Virus record (IMG/VR): IMGVR_UViG_3300029787_000305
Coordinates: 1-24,977 of that record
Direction: 5' to 3' (one strand)
Origin: a virus
DNA length: 24,977 bases
In this document: positions 1-8,953 of the stretch, piece by piece
Layout: each line of letters starts with the position of its first letter
Position numbering within the stretch: the first letter of the stretch is position 1
Notes under the pieces: model-generated
Told to the model about the DNA's origin: nothing
The model's input: only the letters and a program-made list of their open reading frames with translations
Databases searched by the model: none
Translations under genes and position numbers: made by a program

Positions 1-2850
1 TTTTACGTCATTGATAATTCCTTTCTTCACTAGCGGGAACAGCAATGCATAGTTTTCTATTGAAATAAATTTACTAAATTCTTTCAGGTTTAGTCTACTA
101 ATAACATCAAAGGTGGTGAGAGATCTCCCCATTGGTCCCCATTCTAGGATAAAGTTATCATTTAATTCAGTAATAATCTCTTTGATTACTCTGAATGTAG
201 TCTTTAGCTTAGGAGGATTTACTGTTTGAGCAGATCCAAGTTCGACATTGCTCTTTCTGTAGCCTGTTTGATACACCTTTTCGTCACCAGTGATCTCAGC
301 GATTCTAGTTTGAGTGGAATATTCACCTACTGCGTTAGGGTAATTCGTGCTAACCAAAACTTGAGGCACAAAGATGTTTAGATTACTCTGATTGAACTCA
401 GGTGTGGTTGTAGGCGCGGTCCTTAGCGTCCTCGATACAGACCCCGAAGCATCATAAGTAAGAATAGATGATTTAGAATTAAAGATATTGTAATCAGGTC
501 GGTTGGTTGGATACACAATAATGTACCAGGGGATCTGTCGAACAAGCAAGGGAGTAGTTTTCGTGGTCTTTGGCGCATCTAATAGAATGTCTGTTTGTTG
601 TACATGGAGCTTCCCTGTAGTCTCTATGTAATCCAACATTCGGTCATCATCATCTATCGTATAAGCTCTAAAGTTTGCCTTGTATCTAATATATTCATTA
701 ACCGCTTCTAGTCCACTGGTAGAGCTAGTGTCCATCAATTCGTAAGTGATCTTGGTATCTTTCAGTACATAGGAACCTTGATCGGTGGGCTGAGTAACAG
801 TCGAGCTAAGGACGGCACTCATGACGTAGAAGTTCTGCCTGGGAGCGGTCAATGAATAATCAAACTCAATACCGCTGGATGCATCTGCGCTAACAGATAA
901 AGTTCTCGCAGAGTCCCCACCCAAAAGATTAATGGCTTTCATCTTAACCTTCTCTGGCATCAGGAATGCATGGTCAATCTCAGACTTACAGAAGAATCTC
1001 TTAAGAACTCCACCCACTTTTACTTCTACAAAATCTCCATCCTGAACCTTGATGTTACTTCGATCCACTAACGTGTTATCATCTTTAACATAGAACTTCT
1101 GGAGAGTACCGTTGCTCAATCGAATCTCAATGTGTTTATCTACATCCGTGGCAAATACCTTCCAATTAGGAAGGATTAGTCTACCTGTCCCTTCACTCTG
1201 AGCAGGATCTAAGGATTTGTAGTTACGTTCAATATAAGCTAACGCAGCGACCTCATTAATTCTTTCTGAATTGCTACGGATGATTTCAAAATCCTCCAGA
1301 GAATCACTGGCTTCAGCAAATTTACGCAACAACTCTACATTTATATTGCCTAGAGTTCCATCTAAAATTCTGCTACCGATCATGGCAAAGCGTTGAGATG
1401 TGTTTATTGGAGTACCGTCATAGTTTTTTATTCTCGAAAGATACCGTCTAGCCTCAGGAGTAAGACTCCTTAAAATGGCTCTCTCAGTAACTCCTCTAGG
1501 TTTAGTGGCATCCCAATCCTTTACAAACTCGTTATTTTTTACAATGTAGGATACGTTCTCATCAATCCTAGGTCCGAACAGGTCGGAGCTACCTGTATCA
1601 TTGGAGATCATTTTAGTCTTAGCGGGATCAACTTCATAGGCAATATCTGCATCCATTATTCCTGTAGGATTGTCAGATGTAATTCTTGCCTTGATCATGG
1701 GATCATTTAAATCAAGTCTATTCTCTGCCACAGCCTTAGATATAATGGTATCCCTAGATACTTCGGTTCTTTTTTTAGGTAGAAGTGCAGAGCCCACTCT
1801 CTTTATAATTTGAGGAATAGATAAGGTGCTCCCTGTCGATCCATCCCCAGCCCCCGCAGCCAAACCCTGAATCCAATTGATATTTATAGTTATAAAAAAG
1901 AATCCTTGTGCGCCTCCCCCTGCGATGTGAGGATTAATCCAATCACATTGGAAGGTAGCTTGAGTTGTAGGGTTACAAGAGACAATACCGTCGCAAATGT
2001 TTCCATTAAATTCAACTCCTGGTCCGAAATCAGCGGTAAAATTCCTCATACCTACAAGCCCAGTTCCGTTTTGAAAAATAATATTTTCAAAGACAGTATT
2101 CAAGACACCGCTCCATCTATTAAAATAAGTGGAAGTTACAGTTGGGGTATACCCCAGAGGGCGTGAATTAAAAATACCACCCACTGCCACTCCCGCTCCA
2201 TTCAGATCCCATTTCAGTGGAGTAAATACAGAGAACAACTCCCCAGTAGGGTTCACAGATCCTGTATACAAAGGTATATCAATAAATAGTTCTTCTCCGT
2301 AATTCTCTCCAGACTCACCCCACCCTGGAACTATGTCTCCGTTTCCTAAGTTTATTACAGGATTTCCAAGGTCGGGACCCCCACCTTCGTTTTCGCAACA
2401 CTCTATATTGCCTTGGTCCTCATAAGTCCCACCACAACCCCATGCTCCTTCTACATAATTGTCAAACGACGGATCAGGACATCCATCTATAAATTCACAA
2501 CAATCAAAATTTAAGGGATCGTTTTCATCACAACCATCAGCAGTCTCATCAAAATTAGTTGCTTCAGGCACAGTACAACCTATTCTAAATTGGCTGCCTG
2601 GAGTAATAACTCCTCCACCAAAAGGTCCTGTTCCTTCTTGTGGGTCTCTAGGAGGCTCGTCAGGAAATGCTGACCCATCAACTGTCCCACCAGGAGGAAT
2701 TCCCGTGCCATCCAAAGGACTGTCTACACTTCCTTCCGTGACATCCGTAAAATCGTCAAAATTAAACGGACCCCTACCAGGAAGGAATGCACCACACCCA
2801 AAGGTTACTTCGGGACCACGATTAATAGTTCCACCAGTTGGGTCTGGCAT
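1..2850 (-). CDS. Large phage structural protein with Cys-rich N-terminal repeats (partial, C-terminus beyond left edge)
   Basis: I translated the minus strand from the ATG at 2850 to base 1 and found 950 codons with no stop, so the gene continues past the window edge. The start lies one base after the TAA of the preceding gene (TAAAATG). Seen: a Gly/Pro-rich N-terminus (residues 1-90), a Cys-rich tandem repeat (91-154; Cys 92, 107, 117, 118, then 124, 139, 151, 152), a beta-rich stretch with further Cys 286, 292 and 302 (about 155-320), a Gly/Ala/Ser linker (about 330-345), then a long mixed region with no motif I recognise. There is no signal peptide or membrane segment. As the last visible gene of a baseplate/fibre run it is probably a virion protein, perhaps a fibre or a peripheral baseplate component; this is inferred from position only. 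The Cys repeat resembles those of secreted adhesins. Confidence 0.85.
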   Translation of the reverse strand, partial: MPDPTGGTINRGPEVTFGCGAFLPGRGPFNFDDFTDVTEGSVDSPLDGTGIPPGGTVDGSAFPDEPPRDPQEGTGPFGGGVITPGSQFRIGCTVPEATNFDETADGCDENDPLNFDCCEFIDGCPDPSFDNYVEGAWGCGGTYEDQGNIECCENEGGGPDLGNPVINLGNGDIVPGWGESGENYGEELFIDIPLYTGSVNPTGELFSVFTPLKWDLNGAGVAVGGIFNSRPLGYTPTVTSTYFNRWSGVLNTVFENIIFQNGTGLVGMRNFTADFGPGVEFNGNICDGIVSCNPTTQATFQCDWINPHIAGGGAQGFFFITININWIQGLAAGAGDGSTGSTLSIPQIIKRVGSALLPKKRTEVSRDTIISKAVAENRLDLNDPMIKARITSDNPTGIMDADIAYEVDPAKTKMISNDTGSSDLFGPRIDENVSYIVKNNEFVKDWDATKPRGVTERAILRSLTPEARRYLSRIKNYDGTPINTSQRFAMIGSRILDGTLGNINVELLRKFAEASDSLEDFEIIRSNSERINEVAALAYIERNYKSLDPAQSEGTGRLILPNWKVFATDVDKHIEIRLSNGTLQKFYVKDDNTLVDRSNIKVQDGDFVEVKVGGVLKRFFCKSEIDHAFLMPEKVKMKAINLLGGDSARTLSVSADASSGIEFDYSLTAPRQNFYVMSAVLSSTVTQPTDQGSYVLKDTKITYELMDTSSTSGLEAVNEYIRYKANFRAYTIDDDDRMLDYIETTGKLHVQQTDILLDAPKTTKTTPLLVRQIPWYIIVYPTNRPDYNIFNSKSSILTYDASGSVSRTLRTAPTTTPEFNQSNLNIFVPQVLVSTNYPNAVGEYSTQTRIAEITGDEKVYQTGYRKSNVELGSAQTVNPPKLKTTFRVIKEIITELNDNFILEWGPMGRSLTTFDVISRLNLKEFSKFISIENYALLFPLVKKGIINDVK
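2389..2580 (-). repeat. Two tandem Cys-rich repeat units in the partial structural protein
   Basis: Unit 1 covers residues 91-120 (nt 2580-2491) and unit 2 residues 123-154 (nt 2484-2389). Each begins G-C-x-x-P, carries N-F or D-N-Y, and ends in a Cys-Cys pair; Cys spacing is C-x14-C-x9-CC in unit 1 and C-x14-C-x11-CC in unit 2. Unit 1 opens GCTVPEATNFD, which resembles the GCT-x-P-x-A-x-N-[FY] repeat I recall from secreted surface proteins of Bacteroidota and from some large viruses; that family link is from memory. The repeat is visible at protein level and is not a DNA-level duplication. Confidence 0.75.
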
Positions 2851-2851
2851 T

Positions 2852-5320
2852 TTAACTCGATCTCAAGGTGATTGTGGGGTCAGTGTCGTTTAAGTTTCCG
2901 TAATGGAAAGCCGCATCATTAATGGGAACACCTTTAAAGTTCCACATAACCGTGGGGTAAGTACACAGGCCCATTCTGGGGTTACCTAGGTAGCCTTGCC
3001 CTGCGGCGGTGCTGTATGGGTCTGTATTAGATGTTAGAACATCGGATACAGGGACCACGAAAGAACTGAATCTCCCACCGTCACGGGCTGCTACAGTAAC
3101 GCTTGCTGTAGTTTTCTTCTTCTTGGTTGAACTAGTGACAACAGTAGTTTGGTAGGGAGCAGGGAAGGTAGGAGTAGTTGCTGATTCAAGACCAGTTGTT
3201 GGTGTTGCAGCAAAGGCCACATAAATAGTAAATTCATCCCAACCTTTTTGTACCCAATGCCCCGTGTAAGACGCAGGATTAATTCCTTCTGCTTGCGCTC
3301 CCCTAAAGGTCTGAGGAAGACAATTTAAAAAGTCCACATCCACAGAATAATCAGCCAACCAAGTGGGGCGCTGGAATTTAATTTTCTTAGAGATGTAGTG
3401 AAAACTCACTTTCCAGCCTTGATTATTGTAGGTTCCTTCAAAAGTAGACAAAGTTGCGGGATCATTTCCAGCCTCGTTAGTGCCATCAGTTAAAGTTAAT
3501 TCCGAGTTACTCCCTGCCTGACTTCTATTACTGTTCCCAAAGAAAGTATTGATTCTGTCATTGGGATAGAGTCCTTTATTTTCAATGTCTTGTTGTATAC
3601 ACCACTGTGCTAAATCCCAATCAGGGTAGAAAGGAATTTGAACAGGAGCAGACTCACTAGCAAAAGCATAAGTGCTTCGAATATAAGATCTCAGTGCAGC
3701 AGGATCGCTTCCTAAAGTACCTTGATAGAAATTGTAGAGGGCTCCCTCTGGTCCAAAGTTGTAACCACCAAAGACATACCCTGTCGCTAGACTCATGGCA
3801 TTATTTTGAGCCAGAGAACCTGTACCACTCTCTAAGTTTTGAAGTCTAGGGTTCACCTCTTCGTAGAGTCTCCTTACTTCATAGTCTAGCTGGCCCTTAC
3901 CTACGGCAGGGTTAGCTAAAGACAACTGAGGAAAAGCTGCTGCAATTCCTGCTCTTTCGTTGTAGGCCAATTCCGCAGTTCTGAAGAAGGGGCGAATGTC
4001 CACAATATCATTGTCTGCAACAAGAGTAGATCCATTTTGAACCCACACATATGCAACAGGCATAATAGATTGTCCGACTAACTCGTATGCATTCTCTTCT
4101 AATTGCTCAGAGATGAGCGGTGCTAAGTTTAAGATATCATCGGGAGCGGGGAAGCTACCTCGAATGTCATACTCTATGTCATTCCCTGACGCAGCAGTGA
4201 AACCCATGTTGGAGTTGTTCTGATCTCCTGGAGAGGCCAGAATGCTTGGGGTATCTCCTGTAGTTTCAATATAATCCTTAGAGAAGTTACCTGTTTCTTG
4301 GAAATTAGCTTTAATCCCTGCTCCTCTGACGATACCTAACTGAGGCGTGGTAATTTTTTCTTTTCCTGAAGTCTTAAGAATATTTACTCCACTCATGTCC
4401 ACAGGCTTGCTGTAGATGAAGATCATATCGACTCTACTTTGGACACCTGCTACTGGAGTTTGCGCTCCATCAGAATTAGTATAGGAAAAATCATCAGGAT
4501 CAAAAGAAGGCACTTCTATAGTAAGCTCTGAAGGAATATCTACGATAGATAAACGGGAAACCCCTCTCCATCTTTTAATAAAGTAACTTTCTGTTCTAGG
4601 GAATTTAGCAAATCCGCTGTTGGGATTAGTGGTTTCAAAACTAGGTAGCAAGGTGGACCCTGCACTTGATCCCAAAGACTTGGCCCATAAAAGAGCCTGG
4701 GTTATAACCATTGGAGAGAAGTCTGAGCCTCCTCCTGTGATGTTTTTATCAGGTCCAGCGTAACCTAATTCGGTTGTGCCCTGCGTCACCTGTACACCTG
4801 TATTGTTGACAGGGGTATAGGGGTTGACTACAGGCCAAGTAAAGGCTCGTTCTGTAAGACCCGTCATACCTAGAGCGTCTTGAGAGAGAGTGCTTTTAAA
4901 CTGATCTAATGCAGCCTGAAGAGTGGCGTTTTTTCCACCTTTAAAACTTCCAGGATTAGGGAGGGCAGACTGCCAAGCATCCACATCACCAACCGCTGTT
5001 CCCATTACCCTTGCTAAATAGGCCAAAGCGGTCTTTTCCGAAGCATCATTAATTCTAGCAGTATATCTTCCTGGAAGAACTCTTACTACTCTGTCTCCTC
5101 CTGTTGCGTAGGGTCTAAGCTCATCAATATCGACTCGCTTGATACTTGTAAGTTGTGTCTCAGTAGCAAGCCTTACCTGATCTTTCAACCAATTGCAGTT
5201 TTCCTGTAGCTGCTTCAAGGGAATGTTATCTACCTCAAAGTAGTAAGGGTCATTAGCTTTAAAGAACCTAATAGGGTCTGTAAATCGGTAAGAACTTTCT
5301 TGATAAATTGTTTCAGCCAT
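2852..5320 (-). CDS. Tail-fibre/baseplate-attached structural protein with N-terminal DNxPL motif (822 aa)
   Basis: The ATG at 5320 follows directly on the TAA of the gene before it (TAAATG). Residues 26-49 contain D31-N-I-P-L35 followed by a leucine-spaced helix, closely matching residues 33-57 of the preceding 1210-aa protein, so both may dock to the same virion site. The middle (about 435-475) contains a D-I-R-P-F-F-R-T stretch followed by Y-N-E-R-A-G-I-A-A-A, then a short heptad-like segment (about 478-500) that could form a trimeric coiled coil. Near residue 733 is a run of four lysines between Ser/Thr residues, probably an exposed loop. No enzymatic motif is visible. Position downstream of the wedge genes and beside a beta-helix protein argues for a fibre, collar or decorating role. 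I do not recognise a named family; a baseplate structural protein that binds no receptor remains possible. Confidence 0.8.
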   Translation of the reverse strand: MAETIYQESSYRFTDPIRFFKANDPYYFEVDNIPLKQLQENCNWLKDQVRLATETQLTSIKRVDIDELRPYATGGDRVVRVLPGRYTARINDASEKTALAYLARVMGTAVGDVDAWQSALPNPGSFKGGKNATLQAALDQFKSTLSQDALGMTGLTERAFTWPVVNPYTPVNNTGVQVTQGTTELGYAGPDKNITGGGSDFSPMVITQALLWAKSLGSSAGSTLLPSFETTNPNSGFAKFPRTESYFIKRWRGVSRLSIVDIPSELTIEVPSFDPDDFSYTNSDGAQTPVAGVQSRVDMIFIYSKPVDMSGVNILKTSGKEKITTPQLGIVRGAGIKANFQETGNFSKDYIETTGDTPSILASPGDQNNSNMGFTAASGNDIEYDIRGSFPAPDDILNLAPLISEQLEENAYELVGQSIMPVAYVWVQNGSTLVADNDIVDIRPFFRTAELAYNERAGIAAAFPQLSLANPAVGKGQLDYEVRRLYEEVNPRLQNLESGTGSLAQNNAMSLATGYVFGGYNFGPEGALYNFYQGTLGSDPAALRSYIRSTYAFASESAPVQIPFYPDWDLAQWCIQQDIENKGLYPNDRINTFFGNSNRSQAGSNSELTLTDGTNEAGNDPATLSTFEGTYNNQGWKVSFHYISKKIKFQRPTWLADYSVDVDFLNCLPQTFRGAQAEGINPASYTGHWVQKGWDEFTIYVAFAATPTTGLESATTPTFPAPYQTTVVTSSTKKKKTTASVTVAARDGGRFSSFVVPVSDVLTSNTDPYSTAAGQGYLGNPRMGLCTYPTVMWNFKGVPINDAAFHYGNLNDTDPTITLRSS

Positions 5321-8300
5321 TTAATTATCTCTCTTCAAGTCGAATACACCAGCGGATTTAAATCCTAAAGTTCCTGAAAGGTCTCCTGTGTATGCTTCAG
5401 ATGCTCTACTGGTTTGGTTCCTAGAGCGGAACAATGTAACCTTTCTAGGTCTTCCTGAGTCTCCCAGACTTGCATTCTGCGCGTTAGCGAAAGTCTTTGC
5501 CGCCGACTCATCAAGCATACATTGTGTTGGGTTGCTTTCTACCATTTCCTGACAATAGTAGAATCCTGAAGTCCATAGTGCATCAGGACAACCATCATTA
5601 TTAGTGTCATAACTAAATTTAAGTAGATCAGGAGCTAAAGAACTAGCATTAACCTCTCCTGCGGGTACAAGACCAGACAGAGGAGCCGAACAGTTATACC
5701 CTTGTGAGAATATTTGGTAAGCAGGTCCCACAACACCAGAGAAGGCTCCCGCTCCATTTGGATTTGCTCCTTCAAAGTAACCACTGCAATCACTCTGTAA
5801 GAATCTTGCAGACCCTTTAGGTGTCCAGTAAATTCTAAACACTCCTTGATTATTAGAAGTGTTGTCATCTGCCCCGTACTGGTATGTGGTTGATCCACTC
5901 ACATTAATACCTGCTCCCACCAATGCAGACACCGTGGGAGTATTGAAGCCTTCTCCAAACATTAATCCTGTTGCCCCCGACACGGGGAAGAATTGGTTGA
6001 ATGGTACGTTTACACTAGTTCCTGATGGCGGCAGCCAGACCGAACTTCCCGCTCCAAATGTATCTAAAACACTCAATGCGCCTGTATCAGGCGTGAGCGC
6101 AGGGGCTCCGTAAGCGGGTATATTACCAGCAGGAGCAGCCACCGTGCCGTTATAGGAAGAACAGTATATTGCGCTAGGTCCATGGAATTGAGTATCTGCG
6201 GGATACATTCCACTAACAGAACAATAAGACGCATTTAGTCTTGAAGTGTCAGCAATATTCCAAATCATTAACTTGTCACAATCAGTTCCACTAGTAGTGT
6301 AGTAAGTTCCATCCATAGGACTATTATTAGCTCCAAATGGAAAGTGAACATTAATTGAATTAACAACGCTATCTTCTGTGGCGCGAATACATGTACCACC
6401 TTGAGTTGCCCATTGTCTACTTCCCGCTCCTGTTCCATACTTACCATCGGCAAATCCTCCAGTAATAATGAACTGAAGAAGAGAACCAGAATCAGTAAAG
6501 ATTGGGAAGTCGGGTATGGTTAAGTTTACTCCATTACTGTTTTCTAGATCTGCTAAGTGATAGGTAGTAATGGCACTAGAGTCTTGAGGATTGGGGAAGA
6601 ACTGCAAGGACCCAGAAACCAAGAGAGAACTAATGTTATATCCATCAATTCCAATAGGATAGTCTAGTCCGTCATCAATAAGCTCCAGCCCTGCGGTTGT
6701 TCTTTCCCACTGTTGCCCGTAAGCACCTAAGTCAGCTAAATTAATATTAGAATTCTTATTTGCCACCAAGCAAGCTCGGGTAGAGTGAAGCTCAACTGCT
6801 GTATGATGAAGAGGATTATCCAAATCAAAGGCACTAGCTTCCACACCGTAAGCATCTCTAACTCTCGGGGGTTGAATGTTGAGCGTAGAGTTGTTTTCCA
6901 CTAACCCATCAACGCCAAATTGGGCTACGACAGTAGGACCATGAAGGTTAATTTCTGATCCATTATCTCCATAAAGCCCTGCAACATATTTTTGATAAGT
7001 ATATCCTGCGGGACCCCAAACAAAGTTGCATCCACTTCCTGTGCCAAACAAGGAGGCTACAGAGTTGTTGGAAGCTTTAATCGCCATGCCGTAAGTAGGA
7101 ACTCCTGCAACCGTATCAGCGGGGACCCTACTCCTAATGTCTGCGTGGATAAGATTGAGAACAGAGTTATTATCCACAGAAATAGCAGGGAGGTTAGCTC
7201 TGTTTGTTCCTAAGTACTTTATAACTCCATGGCAACCACTAAATTGCATGTTGCCATATAAGTCTGGGATGTTATCTTTTCTAGCAAAGACAAAGGAGCT
7301 TTCATCTTCTAAGGCTAAATGTTGACCATTTCCTCTAAACTCCACCTGGTGTCGAGTATTCTGACCTGCATTGGTTGGAGAGTTTGGTGAATCAAAAACA
7401 AAGGTAGAATTCTTGCTTCTCAACGCCTGATTAGTATGGAAGCTTCCGCAAAGGTTTTCAAATTCTACCTGCGATCCTGTTGCCTCCACTCCCACATCGT
7501 TGCCATAAATATCCAGTAGTCCATTGAGACTAACCTGAGACTCATTTAATTGAAGACCAACATTTGTATTAACTTCACATGTAGTAATACCTCCTGAATC
7601 TTCGTCCGTTCTAAATAATTTAGCAAAACCTCCATGGAGTTTAGAGTTATCTAATTTAATTCCTATCGTATTTCTAGACGCAGCCACGATAACATCCTCT
7701 CCAGACGCTTGAAAATCTCCAGCGTAGGGATTAAATAGGTTGGATTGATTGGCGGTTCCTGACACTAAAGAACTGATAGAAACATCCGAATTTACGGCAT
7801 GGAAGCCAATCCCTTTGTCTGCGGCTCTCGTAGTAGTTGTTTCTAATTCATAGTTTCGATAAGAGAATGCAGATCTAGACAGAACAACTTTAGAGTTATT
7901 AAACTTAAATCCTGCTTCCCTACATCTAGCGGCAGCACAGTTTTCTAAAAGCACATCGGAATTAGTAACTTCAATACCTACATCTCTGCCTCCCCCAACT
8001 ACGGATTCTCCATTTACACAGAAGTTTCTGACAAATACAGGCCCATCACAATTTTTAATACTCAATTTGTCTAGCGTATTGAGGTATATTGATCCTCCTA
8101 CACGCGCTGCTCCTGTAGCAATAGGAGGTCTTTTGATAAAGTCTCCAGTGGCTTGATTTGTAGCTGAGAAATCAACACCGTGTAAGGTATCGTCATAAGA
8201 GGTAGTATTAGTATTCTCATACGGATCTAATTTAAATTTATCTAAAACTCCTGTAAGGAAAGTATTATTTTGTCCTAAACAAACACTTAAAGGAGCTTGG

Positions 8301-8953
8301 TCTAATGTTAATCTAGGATAAAGGAAGGAGTTAACCGAGGATACTCTTAGGTCACCAGCGCCACTAAGAACTCTAGTTTCGACATTTAATCCTGAGGTAC
8401 ATCCGTTATTTGCTAGACCTGAAAAGAGAGTAGAACTTACATCCTTAGAAGTAATTTCTTGGACCAAGGGGGTCATTTTGTTGTAGGTAGGAGCAGCTAC
8501 TACAGTGGTTATAGCCCCCGAAGCGGTATACACCTTGGTATAGGCTCTATTAATAATTTCAATAGAACCACCTTCTTCAATTCTAAAATTATGCAACTCT
8601 AGGGAACCTAGATCTCCAAAGTTACATACTTCAATAAGAACAGGAAATCTAACAACCTTCGGAACAGCAGCAATGCAAGAGCTAACTGTTGTAAATATGG
8701 TGTTATCCGCTGCTAGAGTAGCCGTAGGAGCCTCTGCGGAAACGGTAAGAGCCAGACCAGGAACCGCTGAAGTAGGAAAGCCAGCTTGCTCCCATAACTC
8801 ATAATCCCTTTCTTCTAGGTCGTATAATGGGAGATTGTCCTGCTCCCAGTTGTAGAAGCTGCTGGTATCATACTTGGACACATAGGGAGTCCAAGAGTTT
8901 TGCAGCATAACTGTGCCGCTAGAGGTGTATATGTCTTGTCTTTTGAATACCAT
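5321..8953 (-). CDS. Beta-helix tail spike/fibre protein (1210 aa)
   Basis: The ATG at 8953 overlaps the preceding TAA by one base (TAATG). Domains seen: an N-terminal adapter-like segment (33-57, D39-N-L-P-L43 then D-L-E-E-R), a linker, and about residues 290-910 a long ladder of short beta segments punctuated by N-S-x-[VLF] motifs (for example near 331, 436, 500, 595, 630, 668, 688, 734, 806), the pattern expected for a right-handed parallel beta-helix of the pectate-lyase/tailspike type. A C-terminal region has several Cys and a D-x-N-x-D-G-x-x-D loop (D1116, N1118, D1120, D1124) resembling thrombospondin-3 or dockerin calcium sites. Tailspikes with this fold bind or cleave surface polysaccharide, but I see no convincing catalytic Asp/Glu set, so enzymatic activity is not claimed. 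It may instead be a structural or adhesive fibre. Confidence 0.85.
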   Translation of the reverse strand: MVFKRQDIYTSSGTVMLQNSWTPYVSKYDTSSFYNWEQDNLPLYDLEERDYELWEQAGFPTSAVPGLALTVSAEAPTATLAADNTIFTTVSSCIAAVPKVVRFPVLIEVCNFGDLGSLELHNFRIEEGGSIEIINRAYTKVYTASGAITTVVAAPTYNKMTPLVQEITSKDVSSTLFSGLANNGCTSGLNVETRVLSGAGDLRVSSVNSFLYPRLTLDQAPLSVCLGQNNTFLTGVLDKFKLDPYENTNTTSYDDTLHGVDFSATNQATGDFIKRPPIATGAARVGGSIYLNTLDKLSIKNCDGPVFVRNFCVNGESVVGGGRDVGIEVTNSDVLLENCAAARCREAGFKFNNSKVVLSRSAFSYRNYELETTTTRAADKGIGFHAVNSDVSISSLVSGTANQSNLFNPYAGDFQASGEDVIVAASRNTIGIKLDNSKLHGGFAKLFRTDEDSGGITTCEVNTNVGLQLNESQVSLNGLLDIYGNDVGVEATGSQVEFENLCGSFHTNQALRSKNSTFVFDSPNSPTNAGQNTRHQVEFRGNGQHLALEDESSFVFARKDNIPDLYGNMQFSGCHGVIKYLGTNRANLPAISVDNNSVLNLIHADIRSRVPADTVAGVPTYGMAIKASNNSVASLFGTGSGCNFVWGPAGYTYQKYVAGLYGDNGSEINLHGPTVVAQFGVDGLVENNSTLNIQPPRVRDAYGVEASAFDLDNPLHHTAVELHSTRACLVANKNSNINLADLGAYGQQWERTTAGLELIDDGLDYPIGIDGYNISSLLVSGSLQFFPNPQDSSAITTYHLADLENSNGVNLTIPDFPIFTDSGSLLQFIITGGFADGKYGTGAGSRQWATQGGTCIRATEDSVVNSINVHFPFGANNSPMDGTYYTTSGTDCDKLMIWNIADTSRLNASYCSVSGMYPADTQFHGPSAIYCSSYNGTVAAPAGNIPAYGAPALTPDTGALSVLDTFGAGSSVWLPPSGTSVNVPFNQFFPVSGATGLMFGEGFNTPTVSALVGAGINVSGSTTYQYGADDNTSNNQGVFRIYWTPKGSARFLQSDCSGYFEGANPNGAGAFSGVVGPAYQIFSQGYNCSAPLSGLVPAGEVNASSLAPDLLKFSYDTNNDGCPDALWTSGFYYCQEMVESNPTQCMLDESAAKTFANAQNASLGDSGRPRKVTLFRSRNQTSRASEAYTGDLSGTLGFKSAGVFDLKRDN
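5577..5608 (-). other. Calcium-loop-like motif D-x-N-x-D-G-x-x-D
   Basis: Codons from D1116 to about residue 1126 of the 1210-aa protein read DTNNDGCPDAL. The spacing of D1116, N1118, D1120, G1121 and D1124 fits the calcium-binding loops of thrombospondin type 3 and dockerin repeats. Only one copy is present, and binding is inferred from spacing alone. Confidence 0.5.

Noticed and set aside
1881-1888. TATAAATA octamer on the minus strand (T4-type late promoter core); a second at 20912-20919
   Set aside because: Both lie deep inside coding sequence, with no gene starting a short distance downstream, and such octamers are expected by chance in AT-leaning DNA.
2459-2893. Plus-strand open frame of 144 codons
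   Set aside because: It lies antisense to the junction of two well-supported minus-strand genes and its product is low-complexity Ser/Pro/Gly, as expected from the shadow of a Gly/Pro-rich coding region.
3108-3140. TTC-rich run, considered as a polypyrimidine tract or slippage site
   Set aside because: It is the codons for four lysines in the 822-aa protein; the frame is intact on both sides.
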